Below are positions 48,029-56,729 of a DNA stretch of 64,000 nucleotides, one piece after another. Both the position numbers and the translations under genes were made by a program. This DNA comes from Aestuariivirga sp. (GTDB taxonomy: Bacteria > Pseudomonadota > Alphaproteobacteria > Rhizobiales > Aestuariivirgaceae), in the NCBI RefSeq assembly GCF_020252395.1, contig NZ_JADCDB010000004.1, positions 124,001 through 188,000 of the forward strand, written 5' to 3'. The notes beneath the pieces were generated by a model, which was not told the origin of the DNA, did no database searches, and saw nothing but the letters and a program-made list of their open reading frames with translations. How positions within the stretch are numbered: the first letter of the stretch is position 1; each line of letters starts with the position of its first letter.

Positions 48029-51000
48029 TCAGTGAAAATCCCGGCTCTTCGGGATCACCCGCACCTGGCGCGGGTGACGCGCCGGGGGCTGTTGCTGGTG
48101 CGGATCGGGACCCGGCCTTGCCACCTCGTCGGCGCGGGCCAGTGGATTGCGCAGCAGCGTTCCCTCCTCCGTGAGCAGCGCCAGCCAGTCCGAATGATCC
48201 TCGACGGCGCCCGCCACCACGTGGATGATGCCGCCAGTCCGCTGCACGCGGCCCTTGATGAGCATCAGCCGCGCGCCCATCACCACGGCGCGGCAGGTTT
48301 CCAGCACCTGCGGCCAGATCACCGCGTTGCACACCGAGAACTCGTCCTCCAGGGTGAGGAAGACCACGCCCTTGGCCGAGCCCGGCCGCTGCCGCACCAG
48401 CACGACACCGGCCACGGTGACTGGCGCCCCATTGCGCAGCGTCTTCAGCTTCTCCGTGTCCGTCACCTTGCGCCCGGCGCACAGCCTGCGAAGGAACTGC
48501 ATCGGATGCGCCTTCAGCGACAGTTTCAGCGTCTGGTAATCATTCACCACATGTTCGGAGAGCGGCATGCCGGGGAGCGCCACATGCGCCTCCTCCCCCT
48601 GCTCGCGCGTGCCGGCGAAGGCGAAGAGCGGCAGGGCCTTGGCCTTGGTCAGCGCCTTCACCTCCCACAGTGACGCACGCCGGTCGAGGCCCAATGAGCG
48701 GAAGCAGTCGGCGGCGGCGAGCCTCTCCAAACCCGCCACCGGCACGCCGAAGCCATGGAGATCGGCGATGCTCATCGGCTTCTTCTGCGAGCGATATTGC
48801 AGCAGCAGCGCCACATCCTCGGCGCGCAATCCATCGACCTCGCGGAAACCGAGCCGCATCGCCGCCCGCTCGCCGCGTGATGGCGTCTCCATGATCGAGT
48901 CCCAGCGCGAATGGCTGACGTCCACGGGCCGCACCTCCACCCCATGCTCACGCGCATCGCGCACGATCTGGGCGGGCGCATAGAAGCCCATGGGCTGCGA
49001 GTTGAGGAGGGCCGCCGCGAAGACCTCCGGGTAATGATGCTTGAGCCAGGACGAGACATAGACCAGATGCGCGAAGCTGGCGGCATGGCTTTCGGGAAAG
49101 CCATATTCGCCGAATCCCTTGATCTGGCTGAAGCAGCGCGCGGCAAAGGCGGCATCATAGCCGCGCTCCACCATGCGGCTCACCATCTTCTGCTCCAGCC
49201 GGCCGATGGTGCCGCGCCGCCTGAAGGTGGCCATGGCCTTGCGCAGCTCGTTCAATTCTCCCGCCGTGAATTCGGCGGCGACCATGGCGAGCTTCATCGC
49301 CTGTTCCTGGAACAGCGGCACGCCCCTGGTGCGGCCCAGCACCTGGCGCAATTCGTCCGGCGGGCCGAAATCGGGGTGGGGCGCGGGATAGTCCTCAGGC
49401 TCGATCCCGTCGCGGCGGCGCAGGTAAGGATGCACCATGTCGCCCTGGATGGGGCCGGGCCTCACGATCGCCACCTCGATGACGAGATCGTAGAAGCACT
49501 GCGGCTTCAGGCGCGGCAGCATGTTCATCTGCGCCCGGCTCTCCACCTGAAACACGCCGACGGAATCCGCCTTGCAAAGCATGTCATAGACCGCCTTGTC
49601 CTCGCGCGGCAGCGTGGCGAGGGAATATTTGAGGCCGTACCACGCCTCCATCATCTCGAAGCTCTTCTGGATGCAGGTGAGCATGCCGAGCGCTAGAACA
49701 TCGACCTTGAGGATGCCCAGCGTATCGATGTCGTCCTTGTCCCATTCGATGAAGGTGCGCCCCTCCATCGCGGCATTGCCGATGGGAACCGTTTCATCGA
49801 GCCGCCCCTTGGTCAGCACGAAGCCACCCACATGCTGCGAAAGATGGCGCGGAAAGCCTTGGATATCATCGGCAAGCCCGATCACCTTGGCGAGCAGCGG
49901 ATCGTCCGGGTCGAGGCCAGCTTCCTTCAAGCGGCCATTGTGCATCTCCTCGCGCATCTGGCCCCAGACGATGCCGGCGAGCGTTGCCGTCAAATCCTCC
50001 GACAGCCCCATCGCCTTGCCGACCTCGCGCATCGCCGAACGGCCGCGATAGGTGATGACCGTGGCGGCAAGCCCCGCCCGCTCGCGGCCATAACGCTGGT
50101 AGATATACTGGATCACCTGCTCGCGCCGCTCATGCTCAAAGTCGACGTCGATGTCGGGAGGCTCCTTCCGCTCCTCCGAGATGAAGCGCTCGAACAGGAG
50201 CTCGATCTGGTTGGGGTCGACCGCCGTGATGCCAATGACATAGCAGACAGTGGAATTGGCGGCCGACCCCCGCCCTTGGGCCAGGATCGGGGGATCCTGC
50301 GTCCGGGCGTAATGGACGATGTCGTGCACGGTGAGGAAGTAAGGCGCGTAGTTGAGCTTCTCGATGAGGGCGAGCTCCTTGGCGATATTCTCCCTCACCT
50401 TCGGCGGAATGCCGTCAGGATAGCGCTCCTTGGCTCCTTCCCAGGCGAGATGCGTCAAATGCGCCTGGGGCGTGGAACCTTGCGGAATAGGCTCCTCGGG
50501 ATATTCGTATTTGAGTTCCTCCAGCGAGAAGCGGCAAGCCTTGGCGATGGCCAGCGTGTTGGCGATGGCCGAAGGATGGTCGCGGAAGAGGCGCCCCATT
50601 TCCTCAGGCGTCTTGAGGTGGCGCTCGGCATTGGCTTCAAGCAGGTAACCGGCTTCCGCGATGGTGACGCCCTCGCGGATCGCCGTCACCACATCCTGCA
50701 GCACGCGGCGCGAGGCATGGTGATAGAGCACGTCATTGGTGGCGACCAGCCCCGTCTGGTTGCGCTGCGCCAGTTCGGCAAGCCGGTTGATGCGTTCCTT
50801 GTCGTCACCGCGATACTGGTGGCTCACAGCGAGGTAGAGCGGCGCCTTGAGGCGCTTGCGGATGCCGGAGAGGCGATCGGCCCCTTCGGAAAGCAGCGCG
50901 AAGATCATGCCCGGCGCATGGGCATAGACATCCTCCAGCGTGATCAGGCACTGGCCCTTCTCCGCCCGGCGCTGGCCCATGCTGAGCAGGCGGCAGAGCG

Positions 51001-51265
51001 CGCCATAGGCCTGGCGGTTGGTGGGATAGGCCAGAAAGGAAATCCCCGGCTCCTGCAGGTCCAGCCTTGTGCCGACGATGAAGGGCAATTCCGCATCCTT
51101 CGCCGCCGCATGCGCCCGCACCACGCCGGCCAGCGTGTTGCGGTCGGTCACCGCCAGCGCCGCAAGCCCCAGATGCTTCGCCTGCATGGCGATCTCCTCC
51201 GGGTGGGAGGCCCCGCGCAGGAAGGAGAAATTGCTGGTGCACTGCAGCTCGGCGTAGCTGGTCAT
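48029..51265 (-). CDS. dnaE2: error-prone DNA polymerase (DnaE2/ImuC)
   Basis: A 1078-residue C-family polymerase used in SOS-induced translesion synthesis with ImuA and ImuB. N-terminal PHP domain (AELQCTSNFSFLRGASHPEE), palm with the catalytic Asp cluster PDIDVDFEH, helix-hairpin-helix and C-terminal OB domain (TVAGVVLVRQRPG). Length and motifs distinguish it from replicative DnaE1. ATG 51265 overlaps the imuB stop by four bases (ATGA). Confidence 0.95.
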   Translation of the reverse strand: MTSYAELQCTSNFSFLRGASHPEEIAMQAKHLGLAALAVTDRNTLAGVVRAHAAAKDAELPFIVGTRLDLQEPGISFLAYPTNRQAYGALCRLLSMGQRRAEKGQCLITLEDVYAHAPGMIFALLSEGADRLSGIRKRLKAPLYLAVSHQYRGDDKERINRLAELAQRNQTGLVATNDVLYHHASRRVLQDVVTAIREGVTIAEAGYLLEANAERHLKTPEEMGRLFRDHPSAIANTLAIAKACRFSLEELKYEYPEEPIPQGSTPQAHLTHLAWEGAKERYPDGIPPKVRENIAKELALIEKLNYAPYFLTVHDIVHYARTQDPPILAQGRGSAANSTVCYVIGITAVDPNQIELLFERFISEERKEPPDIDVDFEHERREQVIQYIYQRYGRERAGLAATVITYRGRSAMREVGKAMGLSEDLTATLAGIVWGQMREEMHNGRLKEAGLDPDDPLLAKVIGLADDIQGFPRHLSQHVGGFVLTKGRLDETVPIGNAAMEGRTFIEWDKDDIDTLGILKVDVLALGMLTCIQKSFEMMEAWYGLKYSLATLPREDKAVYDMLCKADSVGVFQVESRAQMNMLPRLKPQCFYDLVIEVAIVRPGPIQGDMVHPYLRRRDGIEPEDYPAPHPDFGPPDELRQVLGRTRGVPLFQEQAMKLAMVAAEFTAGELNELRKAMATFRRRGTIGRLEQKMVSRMVERGYDAAFAARCFSQIKGFGEYGFPESHAASFAHLVYVSSWLKHHYPEVFAAALLNSQPMGFYAPAQIVRDAREHGVEVRPVDVSHSRWDSIMETPSRGERAAMRLGFREVDGLRAEDVALLLQYRSQKKPMSIADLHGFGVPVAGLERLAAADCFRSLGLDRRASLWEVKALTKAKALPLFAFAGTREQGEEAHVALPGMPLSEHVVNDYQTLKLSLKAHPMQFLRRLCAGRKVTDTEKLKTLRNGAPVTVAGVVLVRQRPGSAKGVVFLTLEDEFSVCNAVIWPQVLETCRAVVMGARLMLIKGRVQRTGGIIHVVAGAVEDHSDWLALLTEEGTLLRNPLARADEVARPGPDPHQQQPPARHPRQVRVIPKSRDFH

Positions 51266-52764
51266 GCCGACAATCCGTGCACGTACCATTTCGGCTGCTC
51301 TTCACCCGGCTCGCCATAGAGCCCCTCGCGGTAGAGCCAGTAACGGCGGCCCTGCTCGTCCTCGATCACATAGTAATCGCGCGGCCGCTCGCCGGCGGTG
51401 AGCCGCCACCACTCCGGCGCCACGCGCTCCGGCCCCTGCGCCTTCGCCACGCGCCGCGTCACGCGCCGCCAGGTGAACCGCATCGGCGGCCCATCCGGCA
51501 CGGCGGCCACCACCTTGGCGGCCTCCGGCTCTTCGAAAATGAGAAGCGGCCGCGCCGTGGGCGCCGGGCGCGCAGGTTTCGGCGGCAAGGTGCGGGCCGA
51601 GGGGCGCGGCATCTCGGCGCGTTCGGGAATGTGGCTCTCCACATCCTCCAGCGCCACGAACTGCTGCTTGTGGCGGTTCAGCACGCGGTCGTTCAGCTGC
51701 TCCAGCGCCAGCGTGCTGTCATCATCGAGGAAGCCGTGCTGCTGCACGAGGCCCTCCGCCGTCTCGCGCGCCTCCAGCGTCATTGCATCGATGCCGAAGC
51801 CGGCATCGACCGTTTCCAATTTCGGCTTCAAGACGCGCAGCATGTGGCGCGGATCATGGCTCGCCACCGAGAAGCCCGCCGGCAGATTGGCGCGTGAACC
51901 ATCGACGCGGAACAGCTTGAGGATGAGCCGCAGCGCGCCCTTGCCCTTGCTCTCGAGATCCCGGCAGAGCTGGTTGACCAGCCCCTCAAGAACGATTTCC
52001 AGCCCCTCGGCATGCATGACCGGCTCCATCAGCGCGCGATGCGCGATGAAGGAGGTGGGTGGATTGAGCGGGTTCAGCGGCTCGTCGCGCACCCCCATCA
52101 TCTCATCGAGCCTGATCAGAACATTCTCGCCGATGGTCTCGCCACGGAAGCGGCGCGCCAGCGAGGCGCGCGGAATGGCGAGCAGCGATCCAACCGTCTT
52201 GAGGCCCAGCCGCCTGAGTGTCTTCGCCGCCGTGCCGTCGATGCGCAGGGCCTCGACGGGCAGCGGCTGGATGTCCTTTGCCTCATAGCGGGCGAGCGCC
52301 CAGGCGGCGCCCAGCGTGGCGCCCTGCCCGATCCGCACGCTGAAGCCATATTGCGCCAGCCGCTGGCGGATTTCGGCCATCATGCGCTGCTCTCCGCCGA
52401 AGAGGTGCGGCACGCCGGTCACGTCCAGCAAGATTCCGTCAGGCGCATCGGGCGCCACCCAGGGACTGTAGCGCTCCATCCAGCGGCACAGGCCGAGCAG
52501 GCTGTTCATGTCCTCCTCCGGCTCATGCGGTTCGGTCAGAAGCTCCGGCAGTTGCGCTCGCGCATCCGCCAGCCGCATGCCGCGCATCAGCCCGAAGCTG
52601 CGCGCCGTGGCATTCACCGCGATCAGGCGCAGGCCGGACTTTCCGCTCTCAACCAGCGCGAAGGGCAGGCCCTTGGCGGGCGGCTTGCGGCCCATCTTGA
52701 TCCGTGAGCGGATGAACCGCTCGACGGGAAAGTCCGGGAACCAGAGAGAAACGAGACTGCGCAT
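51262..52764 (-). CDS. imuB: ImuB, Y-family polymerase-like mutagenesis protein
   Basis: A 500-residue Y-family polymerase homologue that lacks normal catalytic activity in the family and bridges DnaE2 to the sliding clamp. Palm and little-finger regions are visible (RIGQGATLGAAWALARYEAK, LRRLGLKTVGSLLAIPRASLARRF split over the HhH). ATG 52764 (MRSLVSLWFPDFP) is the conserved start; upstream in-frame codons are a low-complexity stretch antisense to noise. Its first 116 bases overlap the end of imuA in another frame. Confidence 0.92.
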   Translation of the reverse strand: MRSLVSLWFPDFPVERFIRSRIKMGRKPPAKGLPFALVESGKSGLRLIAVNATARSFGLMRGMRLADARAQLPELLTEPHEPEEDMNSLLGLCRWMERYSPWVAPDAPDGILLDVTGVPHLFGGEQRMMAEIRQRLAQYGFSVRIGQGATLGAAWALARYEAKDIQPLPVEALRIDGTAAKTLRRLGLKTVGSLLAIPRASLARRFRGETIGENVLIRLDEMMGVRDEPLNPLNPPTSFIAHRALMEPVMHAEGLEIVLEGLVNQLCRDLESKGKGALRLILKLFRVDGSRANLPAGFSVASHDPRHMLRVLKPKLETVDAGFGIDAMTLEARETAEGLVQQHGFLDDDSTLALEQLNDRVLNRHKQQFVALEDVESHIPERAEMPRPSARTLPPKPARPAPTARPLLIFEEPEAAKVVAAVPDGPPMRFTWRRVTRRVAKAQGPERVAPEWWRLTAGERPRDYYVIEDEQGRRYWLYREGLYGEPGEEQPKWYVHGLSA

Positions 52765-53545
52765 GATGCCATTCCAAAATCCAGGCGCCGGGGCGGCCGC
52801 CCCGGGCGCGGGTGAGTTCGATGTTCCAGCAGGGTGCGCCCGGTGCCGCTGCGTCATGGACGGGGCTCGACGAGGGCACGGCCGCCGCCGTCCAGCGCGT
52901 GTGGCTGGCGGTCGCGGCACAATCCGGCCGCGCGAAGGTGAGGATCGCCGCAGATTTCCCCGCCGCTGCCGCAAGCGACAGGCGGCGCGTGGTGGTCAGG
53001 CCGGCATGGGCCGCCTCGGCATCGCCCAGCACGGCGGCAACGGCGCCAGACTTCAGCGCCTCCTCCATGGTCCACAAGAGATTCGCCGGCTTCTTCAGCG
53101 TGATGGTGACGAAGCGGTGGCGCGGCAGACCGAGGCGCTCCAGCCCATGGCCATAGAGCCGTCCATGCTCGCGCTCATGCGCGGCCAGCCGGCACCACAG
53201 CAGGGGCCGGCGTTCGCCCACGTCGCTCAGCCGCCGCAGGGCCAGCGCCAGCGCGAAGCCCATCGCCGCCGGCTGGTCGCCATAGGCGCGCGGGGAAACG
53301 TCATGCAGCCCCGCCCGCTGCAGCCCCTGCGCAGGGAGATGCCGGTCGAGTTCGGCAAGCCCCGTCAGCCAGGGAGACGCCCGGCTTTTCTGCCGCTCGA
53401 ACTGCGCATGCCCCTGCTCCAGCCGCGTGATATGCGCACGCAGGGCTTCGATGAGTGGCGAAACATCTTCGCCGCGCCGGAAAGGAGCGGCGCTGGCGCA
53501 AGTTTCTCCGCCCCGCGCACCATGATGTGCCGTTCCCATACGCAT
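52649..53545 (-). CDS. imuA: ImuA, RecA-like SOS mutagenesis protein
   Basis: About 298 residues, first gene of the imuA-imuB-dnaE2 cassette. It is a RecA/SulA-related protein (region PLLWCRLAAHEREHGRLYG and the terminal PGAWILEWHHAQSRF) that recruits the mutasome. No clear Walker A loop is seen. I start at ATG 53545 (or 53539) because the SOS box at 53564-53578 must be upstream; the Met at 53581 would put the box inside the gene. No stop codon occurs before 52649, so the frame overlaps imuB by 116 bases. Confidence 0.85.
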   Translation of the reverse strand: MRMGTAHHGARGGETCASAAPFRRGEDVSPLIEALRAHITRLEQGHAQFERQKSRASPWLTGLAELDRHLPAQGLQRAGLHDVSPRAYGDQPAAMGFALALALRRLSDVGERRPLLWCRLAAHEREHGRLYGHGLERLGLPRHRFVTITLKKPANLLWTMEEALKSGAVAAVLGDAEAAHAGLTTTRRLSLAAAAGKSAAILTFARPDCAATASHTRWTAAAVPSSSPVHDAAAPGAPCWNIELTRARGGRPGAWILEWHHAQSRFSLVPGLSRRAVHPLTDQDGPQAARQGPALRAG

Positions 53546-53563
53546 GACCGAATGATCCAGAAT

Positions 53564-53578
53564 GTTCTTATTTTGTTC
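53564..53578. promoter_or_regulatory. LexA (SOS) box before imuA
   Basis: GTTC (53564-53567), seven bases, GTTC (53575-53578) on the plus strand: a perfect match to the alphaproteobacterial LexA site GTTC-N7-GTTC. It lies 19 bases before the imuA ATG. A -35-like TTGACT at 53595-53600 (minus strand) places the box over the -10 region. Confidence 0.85.
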
Positions 53579-53691
53579 CATAAACCGAACACAGAGTCAA
53601 GCGCAACGGAATCGGAGGTTGGTGGAGAGTCACAGGGGGGCGGTCATGATGCCGCGCCGAAACCTGGCGGCAAGCGTGGCATAAGGCGCCC

Positions 53692-54135
53692 ATGTTGATG
53701 CACAGACGCCGCCTGATCCTGAGCCTCGCGGGGCTCGCCGCCTGCCCCGCCCCCGCCCGCGCGCATTCCTATCGGCTGGGCGATCTTGCCATCGGTCACG
53801 CCTGGGCGCTGCCGAGCCAGATCCCGGGCGAGGGCCAGGCCTTCGTGCCCATTGTCAACAACGGCAAGACGCCGGATGAACTGGTGGCGGCGCGATCATC
53901 CGTCTGCGGAACAATCGAATTGCGGCGGAACAACCGTTACGATGATCCGCCGCTCAGTTCATTCCCGCTCGAACCCGGCAAGCCCTTGCCCATGAGGCCC
54001 ACGGCGCGGCATCTCCGCCTCATGAGCCTCAGGAACCCGCTTCTCCTCGACCAGCGCTTCACCATCATTCTGGATTTCCTGAATGCGGGCGAAATCGAAG
54101 TCGAGTTCCACGTCGAGGAAACGCCGGGCGGCTGA
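53692..54135 (+). CDS. PCu(A)C-fold periplasmic protein without usual copper ligands
   Basis: A 147-residue exported protein (RRR plus hydrophobic stretch, cleavage near residue 24) with the PCu(A)C copper-chaperone fold: His36 (GHAWAL), a tail motif near NAGEIEVEF. The copper ligands of typical family members (the H-E-M and H-x-M motifs) are largely missing: the first motif reads ELRRNN (76-81) and only His107 and Met111 (RHLRLM) remain. It may bind another ligand or have lost metal binding. ATG 53692 has AAGG upstream. Divergent from imuA, convergent with the iron alcohol dehydrogenase. Confidence 0.7.
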   Translation: MLMHRRRLILSLAGLAACPAPARAHSYRLGDLAIGHAWALPSQIPGEGQAFVPIVNNGKTPDELVAARSSVCGTIELRRNNRYDDPPLSSFPLEPGKPLPMRPTARHLRLMSLRNPLLLDQRFTIILDFLNAGEIEVEFHVEETPGG

Positions 54136-54140
54136 CGGCG

Positions 54141-55301
54141 TCAGAGATCGCCCGTCACGCACTTCTTTGCCAGCGCCTTGTACTGCTTCTCGGTGAACTG
54201 AATCGGGTTGCCCCCGGCGGAGGGATCCTTGATCGCCATCTTCGCCACCTCGTCAAGGCGCTTGGTGTCGATGCCGATGTCCTTCAGCGCATGCGGAATG
54301 CCGATCTCTTTGCGGAGCGCGAGGATCCACTTGAGGAAGCCGTTGAAGCCGCCCTTGATGCCTAAGTAGGCCGCGGCGCGCGCGATGTCCGTCTCGATCT
54401 TGCGGCGGTTGGCCTTCAGCACATAGGGCATGATGATGCCATTGAGCAGGCCGTGATGCGCATCGTAAAGGCCGCCGAAGGGATGCGCCAAAGCATGGAT
54501 GGCGCCAAGCCCGCGCTGGAAGGCGGTGGCGCCCATGGCGGAGGCGACGAGCATGTTGCCGCGCGCATCAAGATCCTTCGGCTTCTTCACCGCCTTGACG
54601 ATGTTGTCCTTCACCAGCCGCATGCCTTCCAGCGCCACGCCCTGCGACCAGGGGTGATAGAAGGGCGCGCAATAGGCCTCGAGGTTGTGGGCCAGCGCGT
54701 CCATGCCGGTGGCGGCGGTGAGCTTCGGCGGCAGGCCCACGGTGAGCTCCGGATCGAGCAGTGCTACCTTCGGCATGATGGCCGGGTGGAAGATGATCTT
54801 CTTCTCATGCGTGATCGGATGAGTGATGACGCCGGCGCGGCCCACTTCCGAGCCCGTTCCCGCCGTGGTCGGCACGGCGATGATGGGCGCAATCAGCGAG
54901 GCGTCAGCCCTGGTCCACCAGTCATCGATGTCTTCCAATTCAAATATCGAGATGCTTTGCGAATGCATCAGCGCGATCATCTTGCCGGTGTCGAGGCCCG
55001 AGCCGCCGCCAATCGCCACGACGCCATCATGCTTGCCGTCCTTGAAGGCCTTGCAGCCGGCGAGCACGTTTTCCTCGACCGGATTAGGGCGCACGTCGGC
55101 GAAGAGCGCGGCCTTGAGGCCAGCCTGCTTCAGGCCGGTCATGATCTCCGCCACCATCGGCATGGCGGCAAGGCCCTTGTCGGTGACGGCCAGCGGCCGC
55201 TTGATGCCGTTGGCCTTGCAGAATTCGGCCAGCTCCTTGATACGGCCCGCGCCATACTTGATGGCCGTCGGGTAATTGATGTTGCGGTTCGGAATGGCCA
55301 T
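54141..55301 (-). CDS. iron-containing alcohol dehydrogenase
   Basis: A 386-residue group III alcohol dehydrogenase with the NAD motif GGGSGLDTGK and the iron-ligand region GMDALAHNLEAY ... HALAHPFGGLYDAHH (Asp and three His). Length and motifs are standard. In the catabolic cluster it would oxidise an alcohol or amino alcohol released from, or linked to, the glutamylated amine. Same strand as the ligase gene 30 bases upstream, so probably one transcript. AGGAGA precedes the start. Confidence 0.9.
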   Translation of the reverse strand: MAIPNRNINYPTAIKYGAGRIKELAEFCKANGIKRPLAVTDKGLAAMPMVAEIMTGLKQAGLKAALFADVRPNPVEENVLAGCKAFKDGKHDGVVAIGGGSGLDTGKMIALMHSQSISIFELEDIDDWWTRADASLIAPIIAVPTTAGTGSEVGRAGVITHPITHEKKIIFHPAIMPKVALLDPELTVGLPPKLTAATGMDALAHNLEAYCAPFYHPWSQGVALEGMRLVKDNIVKAVKKPKDLDARGNMLVASAMGATAFQRGLGAIHALAHPFGGLYDAHHGLLNGIIMPYVLKANRRKIETDIARAAAYLGIKGGFNGFLKWILALRKEIGIPHALKDIGIDTKRLDEVAKMAIKDPSAGGNPIQFTEKQYKALAKKCVTGDL

Positions 55302-55331
55302 GGGCTGTGTCTCCTGATGCCGTAAGTCTGA

Positions 55332-56705
55332 TTAATACCGCTCAAACCCGCGCTTCAGCTCCAGGTCGGTGATGCGGCGGTCGAATTCGAATTGCTCCCA
55401 CTCAGCGGTGTGGACGTAGTGGTCGACCACGTCATTGCCCATCGCCTTGCGCAGGAAGTCCGACTCGTCGAGAAGCCTCGTCGCCTCGCGCAGCGTCTTT
55501 GGGATTTCGCGCAAGCGCCGCGAGGTGTCGTAGATGTCGCCGGACACCACCGGCTCCAGCTCCATCTTCTTCTCGATGCCGTCGAGGCCCGCGGCGATCA
55601 GCGCTGCAAAGGCGAGATAGGGATTGAGGTCCGCGCCACCGATCCGGCATTCGACGCGGATCGCCTTGGTGTCCGCCCCGCAGATGCGGAAGCCCGCCGT
55701 GCGGTTGTCGAAGCTCCACACCGCGCGGGTGGGCGCGAAGGTGCCGGCCATGAAGCGCTTGTAGGAGTTGATGTAGGGGGCGAGGAAATAGGTGATCTCG
55801 CCCGCATGCGCGAGCTGGCCCGCCAGATAGTGTTTCATCAGGGGCGACATGCCATGCTCGCCCTTTTTGTCGGCGAAGAGCGGCTTTTCGTCCAGCGACC
55901 ACAGCGACTGGTGAATGTGGGAGGAATTGCCGGCCATGCCATAGTCCCACTTCGCCATGAAGCAGACCGACTTCCCCACATTGTAGGCGATCTCCTTGGC
56001 GCCGTTTTTGATGATGGCGTGGCGGTCCGCCATCTCGAGCGCTTCGGCGTAGCGGACGTTGATCTCCTCCTGGCCCGGGCCCCATTCGCCCTTGGAGTTC
56101 TCGACCGGGATCCCGGCGCCCGCGAGGCCGTTGCGCAGCGCGCGCATGTAGACCTCCTCCTTGGAGGTCTGCAGGATGTGATAGTCCTCGATGTAGTAAC
56201 CGGCCGTCTTGAGGTTGCGGTATCCCTTCTGGTGCGCCACCTCGTAAGTGTCGTCGAACAGGAAGAACTCGAGCTCCGAGGCCATGTAGGCCTTCATCTT
56301 CATCTTCTCGATGAGCTGCAACTGCTTCTTGAGGATGGCACGCGGCGAATGCGGCACGTCCTCATGGGTATGGTGGTCGAGGATGTCGCAGAGGACGAGT
56401 GCGGTTCCGGGAAGCCACGGCGTGCGGCGCAGCGTTGCCATGTCGGGCTTCAGCACGAAGTCGCCATAGCCCTTCTCCCAGCTCGTCGCCTTGTAGCCGG
56501 GAACCGGCTCCATCTCGATGTCGACGCCGAGCAGGTAGTTGCAGCCATGCGTCTCCTCATAGCCGCCATCGGCGAAGAACTTGGCATGGAAGCGCTTGCC
56601 GATGAGGCGGCCCTGCAGATCGACCATGGCGGCCACCACCGTGTCGATGGCGCCGGCCTTCACCTCGGCCTTCAGTTGGTCCAGAGTCAGCATGCCGTCG
56701 CTCAT
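55332..56705 (-). CDS. glutamine synthetase family ligase (gamma-glutamylamine synthetase-like)
   Basis: A 457-residue protein of the GS fold. Metal and ATP residues are present: Glu in SELEFFLF, GPGQEEINV, His in NSSHIHQSLW and the Arg/Glu region TKAIRVECRIG. It resembles the PuuA/IpuC group, which joins glutamate to an amine other than ammonia, more than true GlnA. ATG 56705 has GAGGGAG upstream. Neighbours are an N-formylglutamate-amidohydrolase-like gene (24 bases upstream, probably same transcript) and an alcohol dehydrogenase, supporting a catabolic role. Amine substrate unknown. Confidence 0.85.
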   Translation of the reverse strand: MSDGMLTLDQLKAEVKAGAIDTVVAAMVDLQGRLIGKRFHAKFFADGGYEETHGCNYLLGVDIEMEPVPGYKATSWEKGYGDFVLKPDMATLRRTPWLPGTALVLCDILDHHTHEDVPHSPRAILKKQLQLIEKMKMKAYMASELEFFLFDDTYEVAHQKGYRNLKTAGYYIEDYHILQTSKEEVYMRALRNGLAGAGIPVENSKGEWGPGQEEINVRYAEALEMADRHAIIKNGAKEIAYNVGKSVCFMAKWDYGMAGNSSHIHQSLWSLDEKPLFADKKGEHGMSPLMKHYLAGQLAHAGEITYFLAPYINSYKRFMAGTFAPTRAVWSFDNRTAGFRICGADTKAIRVECRIGGADLNPYLAFAALIAAGLDGIEKKMELEPVVSGDIYDTSRRLREIPKTLREATRLLDESDFLRKAMGNDVVDHYVHTAEWEQFEFDRRITDLELKRGFERY

Positions 56706-56729
56706 GGTCGTTACTCCCTCGATCAATCT

